From assembly GCA_003232715.1 (NCBI GenBank), contig QIJG01000026.1, positions 1 to 30,143 on the forward strand: DNA of 30,143 nt. Direction: 5' to 3'. Numbering within the stretch: the stretch's first letter is position 1; every line of letters starts with the position of its first letter. The position numbers and the translations under genes were made by a program. This DNA is from Nitrospirota bacterium. Lineage in GTDB: Bacteria; Nitrospirota; Thermodesulfovibrionia; Thermodesulfovibrionales; JdFR-85. The notes beneath the pieces are model-generated. The model searched no databases and was not told the origin of the DNA. It saw only the letters and a list, made by a program, of their open reading frames with translations. Positions 24,091-30,143 of the stretch are shown here, in pieces.

Positions 24091-25362
24091 TTACCGCCTA
24101 TTCCTGGAAATCACTTGTAGCACCGCCTCAACCACCCTCACTACATCTCCATCCGTCATTTTAGGATATATCGGCAGGGATATAATTCTATTGTAAGTTT
24201 CATAAGCAACCGGAAAGTCTCCAGGTTTGTAATCATACAAGTCACGGTAGTATGGATGTATGTGAAGGGGTATGAAATGTACGGAAGTGCCTATTCCCAT
24301 AGTCTTGAGCTCCTCTATAAAACGATTCCGGGATACAGAAAGGCCCTCAAGATTCAATCTTATCACGTATAAATGCCAGCTGTGCTTTGTTCCTTTAAGC
24401 TGCGGTGCGGGTTCACTATTCTGAAGTCCAACGTCCGAAGTCCGAGGTCCAAAGTCATCAGTTCTATATATTGAGTTACTAAAGTTATTAAATGGTGATT
24501 CAAGCTCTGGAATATCCCTGAAGGCCTGATTATATATCCCGGCAATTTCTGTTCTTCTCTGCCATAGTCTATCGGCTTTTTTTAACTGGACGACTCCGAG
24601 CGAAGCAGCTATATCCGTCAGGTTGTACTTATATCCGGGAGCAATAACCTCATAATACCATGAGCCTTCAGCGCTATATCTATTCCACGCATCCTTGCTG
24701 ATACCGTGCAGACTCATAATCCTCATCCTCTCTGCCCATTCATCGTTATTGGTTGTGACCATGCCACCTTCACCGGTTGTAATGTTTTTAGTGGCATAAA
24801 AACTGAAACATGTTATATCCCCGGTCGAACCTATAACCCTCCCATTAAAATATGCGGGCAGAGCATGGGCAGCATCTTCGATCACCCTCAACCCGTATTT
24901 TTCGGCTAAACGCCTGATAGAATCCATATCACAGGGATATCCCGTATAGTGAACAGGGATTATGGCCTTTGGCAGTGACGATTGACGATTGTTGGTTGTC
25001 GAGAGGTATCTTTCTATCTCCTGGGCATCTATATTCATGGTCACAGGATCTATGTCTATAAATACGGGTTTTGCCCTAAAGTAGCGGATGACCTCCGCCG
25101 TGGCTGCAAAGGTCATCGGGGATGTAATGACCTCGTCACCTTCCTTTATACCTATGGCTTCCAGGGCAAGATGGAGGGCGGCCGTACAGGAATTAACAGC
25201 AATCGCATGTTTGCAACCAATATATTTTGCAAATTCAGCCTCAAATTCTCTTGTCTTTGGTCCTGTTGTAATCCAGCCAGACCTGAGCGTATCAATTACC
25301 TCTTCTATCTCCTCGTCTTCAATCAGCGGCAATGAATAAGGAATAAACTTATCGTATGACAT
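24091..25362 (-). CDS. DegT/DnrJ/EryC1/StrS-family sugar aminotransferase
   Basis: A 423-residue PLP enzyme with the fold-type I wording GWITTGPKT, NSCTAALHLALEA, EDAAHALPA, and the PLP lysine in FYATKNITTGEGG (Lys192). C-terminal parts SWHLYVIRL and SVHFIPLHIHPYY are normal. It would aminate a 4-keto-6-deoxy sugar nucleotide such as the dehydratase product. The frame is open to ATG 25392, six bases after the formyltransferase stop; I prefer ATG 25362, which has GGAAAG upstream, but this is not certain. Two heptamer repeat tracts lie inside the gene (24423-24457 and 24976-25003) and add residues in loops at about 120-129 and 302-313, making it longer than usual relatives. Confidence 0.88.
   Translation of the reverse strand: MSYDKFIPYSLPLIEDEEIEEVIDTLRSGWITTGPKTREFEAEFAKYIGCKHAIAVNSCTAALHLALEAIGIKEGDEVITSPMTFAATAEVIRYFRAKPVFIDIDPVTMNIDAQEIERYLSTTNNRQSSLPKAIIPVHYTGYPCDMDSIRRLAEKYGLRVIEDAAHALPAYFNGRVIGSTGDITCFSFYATKNITTGEGGMVTTNNDEWAERMRIMSLHGISKDAWNRYSAEGSWYYEVIAPGYKYNLTDIAASLGVVQLKKADRLWQRRTEIAGIYNQAFRDIPELESPFNNFSNSIYRTDDFGPRTSDVGLQNSEPAPQLKGTKHSWHLYVIRLNLEGLSVSRNRFIEELKTMGIGTSVHFIPLHIHPYYRDLYDYKPGDFPVAYETYNRIISLPIYPKMTDGDVVRVVEAVLQVISRNRR
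24423..24457. repeat. Five-unit heptamer repeat inside the aminotransferase gene
   Basis: Units are GAAGTCC, AACGTCC, GAAGTCC, GAGGTCC and AAAGTCA, a period of 7. It codes for a stretch containing FGPRTSDVGL in a loop before SWHLYVIRL. Confidence 0.75.
24976..25003. repeat. Four-unit heptamer repeat inside the aminotransferase gene
   Basis: Units are TGACGAT, TGACGAT, TGTTGGT and TGTCGAG, again a period of 7. It codes for the loop STTNNRQSSL just before PKAIIPVHYTG. Confidence 0.6.
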
Positions 25363-25398
25363 TATTTTTGTCTTTCCATCCTGTCGTAACATAGTCTT

Positions 25399-26181
25399 TT
25401 ATCTGAACCGCCTGCCGTTGTTAAGAAAACGTTTCACATCCTCTCTTTTTGGCCAGCCATAATAATTGCCCTTACTCATATCAAGAGAATATGTTTCAGC
25501 TTTACCCCTGTTAATCTTTTCAACGCCTTCCACAACCATCTCAGCACCTATCCTCTTGGAACGCCTGATAAAGGATTCGAGGGTATCATCAGGATGAATC
25601 GGAAACTTCCTCTGCACAAGCACATCACCGGCATCTATCTTCTCGTTTACAAAAAAAAGCGTACTGCCGGCTTCACTCTCATTATTTGCAAGAACCCAAA
25701 AAGAGGGCATAACACCACGGTAGTCAGGCAAAATCGAACCATGCTGGTTAAGGCATCCCTTCAACGGCAACTCTATGAGTTCCTGCTTAAATATCTGGGG
25801 ACAGGATATGGAAATCACCAGATCGGTCTCCCAGGTTCTTAACCGGTCCAGGTTACGTCTGCTGTTCACATCATTTTCATACAGATAGGGAATCCCGTAC
25901 TTTCTGAAAACTGCTCTCATAGAATAAAATCCATCCCATCTCCCACTGAACAGAAGATCCATCCCCTTATAATAAATAACCATAAAGGACAGGGCTACGG
26001 CCTCCTTGAGTCCGAAAGTTTTTGCATAACGCAGGACGAGATCAAGCTTCGTGGTATTCTTATAAACCGGTGGCACGATTATCACCTTAATATCATGGCC
26101 GTGGGACAGATTCTCAATGACATAACGGTAAAATTCCGGAAGATAAAGAGGTTCGTCCGGACTTAGAAAAACTATATGCAT
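25399..26181 (-). CDS. Formyltransferase-family protein, probable amino-sugar N-formyltransferase
   Basis: A 260-residue protein with the N10-formyltetrahydrofolate transferase core: Asn145 and His147 in NQHGSILPDYRG, and the distal aspartate in KIDAGDVL (Asp183). These match the Asn/His/Asp set of methionyl-tRNA formyltransferase, but the usual C-terminal tRNA domain is absent. The N-terminal 100 residues are diverged. Set between a DegT aminotransferase (6-36 bases downstream) and a deacetylase, it most likely formylates the amino group put on by the aminotransferase. A strong ribosome site (AAAGGAGGG) precedes ATG 26181. Some polysaccharide-locus members act on other amines, so the exact substrate is inference. 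Confidence 0.82.
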   Translation of the reverse strand: MHIVFLSPDEPLYLPEFYRYVIENLSHGHDIKVIIVPPVYKNTTKLDLVLRYAKTFGLKEAVALSFMVIYYKGMDLLFSGRWDGFYSMRAVFRKYGIPYLYENDVNSRRNLDRLRTWETDLVISISCPQIFKQELIELPLKGCLNQHGSILPDYRGVMPSFWVLANNESEAGSTLFFVNEKIDAGDVLVQRKFPIHPDDTLESFIRRSKRIGAEMVVEGVEKINRGKAETYSLDMSKGNYYGWPKREDVKRFLNNGRRFR

Positions 26182-26195
26182 ATCCTTCCCTCCTT

Positions 26196-27071
26196 TCAGC
26201 TTGACGTTTTGTCCTGCGACGTCTCTTCATGAATTCTTTGCAGAACCTCTGACATGGATCCAAAAGTCCCTCGCTTTAGAAGTTCTGCAACCTTTTCCTG
26301 AAACCTGCGGCGACCCAGCCCCTGATGCAAGCGGCGATGCCATGGAACGCGTTTTAAGATTCGTTGCCACTCCCGGGGATTGAAGTCATAGGGGTGACAA
26401 TAGATTATGAACGGCTCTCCCTGAGAGCCTAATTTTCTCAGGCCGTAGTTCAGAAACCACGAGGGAAATAGACGGAAATACCCCCCCCCGCCAACGGGGA
26501 CCCTGAATCCACAAAACCATGTCATATCGAGCACTGACACGGGCAACTCTTCAATCTCACCTGCAAGGGTCTTGATTATACTGTATCCCCTTGTGAATCC
26601 TGCGATGCCATAACGACTTGTCTTCAGAGGGAAAATAGAGGAATCATAGCGGATTCCGCACTCATACATTACTTCAAATGCCCAAAAAGATTCCTTATCA
26701 ATAGAAAAATCAGGAGCCCTGAACCCAGTTACAGGTTCTCCTGTTATATCCTCAAGTCGCTTTCCTGTCTCTTCCAGCTCTTCCTTAAACTCACCAGGAG
26801 TCATGTTGTTAATTGGACGGTGCGAATAACCATGTGACTGAACCTCATGCCCCCTGGAGTGGACCTCCTTGACCAGATATGGGAATGCCTTGGCAACGAG
26901 TCCCTGGATAAAAAAAGTGCCTTTCACGTTGTATTGTAAAAGAAAATCGAGCACCAAACGGGTATTATGGACACAAACCTCGTTGACCGGAGCATTGAAA
27001 TCAAAGGAAGATTGGTACCAGTCTTCTATATCGAGGGAAAAAGCATGCACTATTGGATTTATACCCTTCAT
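26196..27071 (-). CDS. Polysaccharide deacetylase, PEP-CTERM-locus subfamily
   Basis: A 291-residue NodB-fold protein. Metal and catalytic motifs are SLDIEDWYQ (Asp14/Asp17), SHGYSHRPI, GFRAPDFSID and the late YCHPYDF. The opening wording (HAFSLDIEDWYQ) and length are those of the deacetylase subfamily regularly found in exosortase loci. It lacks a signal peptide, as others of this subfamily do, so it may act on lipid-linked intermediates inside. It would remove N-acetyl groups from hexosamine units. ATG 27071 has no well-spaced ribosome site, so the exact start is uncertain. It follows the GT2 gene by 22 bases. Confidence 0.88.
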   Translation of the reverse strand: MKGINPIVHAFSLDIEDWYQSSFDFNAPVNEVCVHNTRLVLDFLLQYNVKGTFFIQGLVAKAFPYLVKEVHSRGHEVQSHGYSHRPINNMTPGEFKEELEETGKRLEDITGEPVTGFRAPDFSIDKESFWAFEVMYECGIRYDSSIFPLKTSRYGIAGFTRGYSIIKTLAGEIEELPVSVLDMTWFCGFRVPVGGGGYFRLFPSWFLNYGLRKLGSQGEPFIIYCHPYDFNPREWQRILKRVPWHRRLHQGLGRRRFQEKVAELLKRGTFGSMSEVLQRIHEETSQDKTSS

Positions 27072-27093
27072 CCTTTGCCGAAAAACCTTTGAT

Positions 27094-28119
27094 CTACCTG
27101 CTCAATGACTCAAAGTATCGAGGTTTCAAACTCAAAAAACGGCTGACAACTCCGGTCATGAATCCCAAGCCAAAACCCGTATGAATAACAACAATTGCTG
27201 TTACAACACCCGGCCACAAGTCAAGATTTCTATTAGGATATGTCAACCGCAAGGATTCCACGGAAACAGACAGTAAGTAAACTCCGGAATAAAACAGCAA
27301 AGCCGGAAGAAGATTAACGTTAAACAAGGTTGCCAAAAGCAATCCAGAGAAACCTGAAACCAGCATTGCCGGAGCATAGTGCCTCCATGATGCCTGAACA
27401 GGATGTTTCTTCAAAACGGTAACCTTCCAATAACCGTATTGAAGAAACTGCTTGAAAAGTTGCTTAAAATGTTTTCTCGGAAAGTATTTTACCTTGATAT
27501 TCCCTGATTGTATCACCTTGCCTCCGGACTTCCTCAACCTGAAAGAGAGCTCGTCATCCTGGTTTCTCACCATTGATTCATCATACATTCCAATCTCTAA
27601 AAGACGTTCCCGGCGAAAACACCCCCCATACACAGCATCCGTTTCGCCAACAAAATCTCCTCTATCACGTAAGGCCCCGCCCATGGCCACAGGGCTTTTA
27701 TATGCAGTAGCAATGCTTTTCTGGGTATAAGTTTCACCAATCGGGATAAGTACACCACCAACATTGTCAGCCCCGGTCTCTTCGCTCAGTTTTATTAAAT
27801 CTTTTAGGTAGGTCTTTGGATGAATGCACCTGACATCTGTCCTTACAATATATTCTCCCTGTGCCTGCGCAATCCCCAAGTTCATGGCATGTGGAACTGT
27901 TCGACGGGAATTATCAATTATACTAAGGCTATTATATTCTTCCTTTAATCTGTAAAGAATGTCACGAGTCCCGTCATCACTCATACCATCTATTATAATT
28001 ACCTCAAACCCTCCCTCAGAAGGCTCAAAATCATAAACATTCTTTATACAACCTTCTATGTTCTGAGCTTCATTGCGGCAGGGAATTAATACTGATACTT
28101 TCTTGCGATTATTATCCAT
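27094..28119 (-). CDS. Glycosyltransferase family 2, ExoA-like, with C-terminal membrane helices
   Basis: A 341-residue protein. The GT-A domain has VSVLIPCRNEAQNIEGC, VIIIDGMSDDGT, the metal-binding-region variant VRTDVRC and QDDELSFRLRKSGG. The C-terminal third (about 235-330) has three or so membrane helices. This order is that of succinoglycan ExoA-type transferases, which add one sugar to a lipid-linked chain at the membrane. In the common DxD position only one Asp is present (TDV), as in other ExoA relatives. The gene stands between the AT-rich pair to its right and the deacetylase to its left. Confidence 0.87.
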   Translation of the reverse strand: MDNNRKKVSVLIPCRNEAQNIEGCIKNVYDFEPSEGGFEVIIIDGMSDDGTRDILYRLKEEYNSLSIIDNSRRTVPHAMNLGIAQAQGEYIVRTDVRCIHPKTYLKDLIKLSEETGADNVGGVLIPIGETYTQKSIATAYKSPVAMGGALRDRGDFVGETDAVYGGCFRRERLLEIGMYDESMVRNQDDELSFRLRKSGGKVIQSGNIKVKYFPRKHFKQLFKQFLQYGYWKVTVLKKHPVQASWRHYAPAMLVSGFSGLLLATLFNVNLLPALLFYSGVYLLSVSVESLRLTYPNRNLDLWPGVVTAIVVIHTGFGLGFMTGVVSRFLSLKPRYFESLSR

Positions 28120-28167
28120 TCTATTTCAATTATTTATAAAGATATTGAATTTTCAATAATTTCAAAA

Positions 28168-29370
28168 TCAGTTTCTTTGGTATACTTGGTAGGTATCAAA
28201 TATTTTTTCTGCAATAACTTCCCAACTATACTTATTTTCTATAAGGCTTCGCGCTTTTTGACCTATTGTCATAGCAAGCTCTCTATTTCTCAATAAATAA
28301 ATAATTTTCCTTGCAAACTCCGTTGGATCATCAGCCAATAGGATATCTTCACCATCAACAACTTCAATTCCTTCTGCAGCAACTGTGGTGGCCACCACTG
28401 CTTTTGCCTGTGCCATTGCATTAAGCACTTTTATTTTTGTACCGCTTCCACTTCTAATTGGAGCAACAAATACTGAAGCACTTTGAACCAACGGTCGAAC
28501 ATCATCTATAAAACCTAATATTTTTATATTATGATCAACAGATGCTTTTTTCTGCAATTTTTGGGTAGGTTTTTTACCAATAAAATCAATTGTTACCTCT
28601 GGTATTTCATCCCTGACAACAGGCCACACCCGATCTAAAAAAAAATCAACTGCATCTGAGTTATATGGTCCTGCCATTCCCCCTACCCAAACCAAATGAT
28701 TTTTTCTAACCTTTTCAGAAGAAGGCTTAAAATAGCAAATATCTACTCCGTTGGGAATTATAATAAAATTATCGATATCACAAAGACCTTGCAAGTGTTG
28801 TCTATCATCTTCTGATACAACTATACAATGCTCGAACAAAGGACACATTTTCTTCTCAAAACTTTTCAATTTCAAATACTGGTAGAAAAGATAAGTTTTT
28901 TTTAATAAACTACCCTCCATTTTCATCCATCGATAAAGCCGTAAAAACTCAACATTATGATTAGTTAGAGTTGCTGGAATATTATTTGTACACTCTACAT
29001 ATTCCGCTAATGCAAGCATATCTATATGCACTAAGTTAATACGATTTCGTGACAAAAGCTCCTTAATTTTTTCTTTCGCATCAACAACAAGAAACCTTTG
29101 TGCAGTCAAGGGTAGCCTTGAGAATAAATTCTTACTAACTTGAGATAAAAACTGCAAATTAAAACCTGTTTTTGGAATGAGAAAGATATCGACTGTTTCA
29201 CATAATTCTCTAAGATTTTCAATATAGATAAGCTCAGCTTTAGTCTGAGCAAATCCCACAAAATATATTTTATGTTTTTGTGCAAGAATCTTTAGCACAT
29301 TATAAGTCCTGATATGATGTCCCCCAACAGGTGGGTAAGGATTTTCTGTTGATAAAAACAAAATATTCAT
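28168..29370 (-). CDS. Glycosyltransferase (GT4-like)
   Basis: A 400-residue GT-B transferase. The start MNILFLSTENPYPPVGGHHI resembles the PEP-CTERM-associated sugar transferases. The donor half has IIPNGVDICYF, VWVGGMAGPYNS, ILGFIDDVRPL and GSGTKIKVLNAMAQAKAVVAT. The glutamate usual in the last motif (LEAMA) is Asn here, a variant seen in some relatives. ATG 29370 overlaps the stop of the deacetylase gene (ATGA). The gene is clearly AT-richer than those at 5-21 kb. Confidence 0.85.
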   Translation of the reverse strand: MNILFLSTENPYPPVGGHHIRTYNVLKILAQKHKIYFVGFAQTKAELIYIENLRELCETVDIFLIPKTGFNLQFLSQVSKNLFSRLPLTAQRFLVVDAKEKIKELLSRNRINLVHIDMLALAEYVECTNNIPATLTNHNVEFLRLYRWMKMEGSLLKKTYLFYQYLKLKSFEKKMCPLFEHCIVVSEDDRQHLQGLCDIDNFIIIPNGVDICYFKPSSEKVRKNHLVWVGGMAGPYNSDAVDFFLDRVWPVVRDEIPEVTIDFIGKKPTQKLQKKASVDHNIKILGFIDDVRPLVQSASVFVAPIRSGSGTKIKVLNAMAQAKAVVATTVAAEGIEVVDGEDILLADDPTEFARKIIYLLRNRELAMTIGQKARSLIENKYSWEVIAEKIFDTYQVYQRN

Positions 29371-30143
29371 TTTTCAAGCTTTATTTTATTGACAGTACGG
29401 TAAATTCTTCTGTAATTGTTCAAACCAATCAGTCTCTTAAGTTTATTCTTTATGTAATCAAAAAACAATATCTTATAATAAAAATTAGATCGTCCGCTTA
29501 GCAGACCATTAAACACGTCAAGACCATAACTATCCTTCACTGGAATTCTTCCGAAATAATATGGAGATTTGCTAATCTGCAACTCGTTTAAGCGGGAGGT
29601 AAAAACTGCTGAATAACCAACTTTTTTTGCTATTCTTATAACTTTTATATTTGAACTCCCAAATGGCAGACTCAAATATTTCACGACATTACCTATCTTA
29701 TTTTCAATAATTTTCTTTGATTTATCAAGTTCATAGTAAATTTGTTTCTCATTGCATTCCCCAAGCATTGGATGAGTCATAGTATGAGACTGAATTAAAT
29801 GACCATCCTGATGAAGTTCTCTCAATTGCTTCCAGTTCATGTAGCGTGATTTCGTAATCCTGTCAACAACTACAAAAAATGCTGCTGTGAAATTGTATTT
29901 CTGAAGGATTGGAAATGCGTGTTCATAATTTCCAATTAATCCATCATCAAAGGTAATAATTACTGATTTAAGTGAAGTTAAAGGGTTATCACAAACCCCA
30001 TCTAAAGAAATAACCGCATATTCACTATTTTGGAGATACACCATCTGTTCTTCAAATTGACGAGATGGCAGAGAGTAAGCTGGATCGATTTTTCTGATCT
30101 GCTTTTCTCTCTCCGGAATATTCGTAACCTCATGATACATCAG
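29367..30143 (-). CDS. Polysaccharide deacetylase, 5' end beyond window
   Basis: The frame is still open at the right edge, where it reads Leu-Met-Tyr-His-Glu-Val; family members usually have this motif about 5-40 residues in, so the true start is outside the window. The visible 258 residues carry the NodB motifs ITFDDG, SHTMTHPML and LSLPFGSSN. It would deacetylate an N-acetylhexosamine polymer or intermediate, and is of a different subfamily from the deacetylase at 26196. It is translationally coupled to the next glycosyltransferase by a four-base overlap. Base composition is AT-rich. Confidence 0.82.
   Translation of the reverse strand: MMYHEVTNIPEREKQIRKIDPAYSLPSRQFEEQMVYLQNSEYAVISLDGVCDNPLTSLKSVIITFDDGLIGNYEHAFPILQKYNFTAAFFVVVDRITKSRYMNWKQLRELHQDGHLIQSHTMTHPMLGECNEKQIYYELDKSKKIIENKIGNVVKYLSLPFGSSNIKVIRIAKKVGYSAVFTSRLNELQISKSPYYFGRIPVKDSYGLDVFNGLLSGRSNFYYKILFFDYIKNKLKRLIGLNNYRRIYRTVNKIKLEK

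Noticed and set aside
24423..24457. CRISPR-like or regularly spaced repeat array
   Set aside because: The units are 7 bases long with no spacers; this is a simple heptamer tandem repeat in coding sequence.

Overview
The window is a polysaccharide and protein-sorting locus from a Gram-negative, probably anaerobic bacterium with roughly 42-48% G+C over most of its length. It holds an exosortase/PEP-CTERM system with its EpsI partner, a PrsK/PrsR-type two-component pair, two PEP-CTERM proteins, exosortase-associated acyl-ligase, ACP and amidotransferase genes, and a set of glycan synthesis genes. The gene set and the crowd of short degenerate intergenic repeats fit Nitrospirota or deltaproteobacterial-type lineages. 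No rRNA or other marker is present, so that placement is inference.

Layout. 1-1459: a truncated glutaredoxin-like protein disulfide oxidoreductase gene and a rodZ-like gene, both on the minus strand. 1460-2032: a regulatory gap with two long palindromes and a sigma-54-type promoter facing right. 2033-4369 (plus): a large GAF / histidine-kinase-like / GAF / HD-GYP-like sensor whose catalytic motifs look degenerate. All remaining genes are on the minus strand. 4354-5727: the PrsR-type sigma-54 activator. 5913-7976: a phosphodiesterase-family protein and a sulfotransferase-like protein. 8213-9673: two PEP-CTERM proteins behind a near-consensus sigma-54 promoter. 9923-11403: epsI and exosortase. 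11581-17450: GNAT protein, PP-loop protein, AMP-forming acyl ligase, ACP and asparagine-synthase-like amidotransferase. 17560-19644: PrsK-type sensor kinase. 19743-30143: nucleotide-sugar dehydratase, three glycosyltransferases, priming sugar-phosphate transferase, DegT aminotransferase, formyltransferase and two polysaccharide deacetylases, the last cut by the window end.

How the parts may work together (inference). PrsK senses an envelope or cytoplasmic signal and phosphorylates PrsR, which activates sigma-54 promoters. Three candidate sigma-54 promoters are visible: before the GAF sensor gene, before the PEP-CTERM pair, and (weaker) before the nucleotide-sugar dehydratase. Two of them have TGTAAAGA boxes 65-105 bases upstream, where an enhancer-binding activator would sit. 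The dehydratase, aminotransferase and formyltransferase together would give a formamido-dideoxy sugar. The small priming transferase would load a sugar on undecaprenyl phosphate, and the glycosyltransferases would extend it. The exosortase would cut the PEP-CTERM proteins and pass them to the cell surface or this polymer. The ACP / ligase / amidotransferase / PP-loop / GNAT cassette probably makes or transfers an acyl or amide modification of unknown structure.

Other features are five-unit and four-unit heptamer repeats inside the DegT aminotransferase gene, repeat-derived sequence at the end of the priming transferase gene, and a clear fall in G+C over the last 2 kb.
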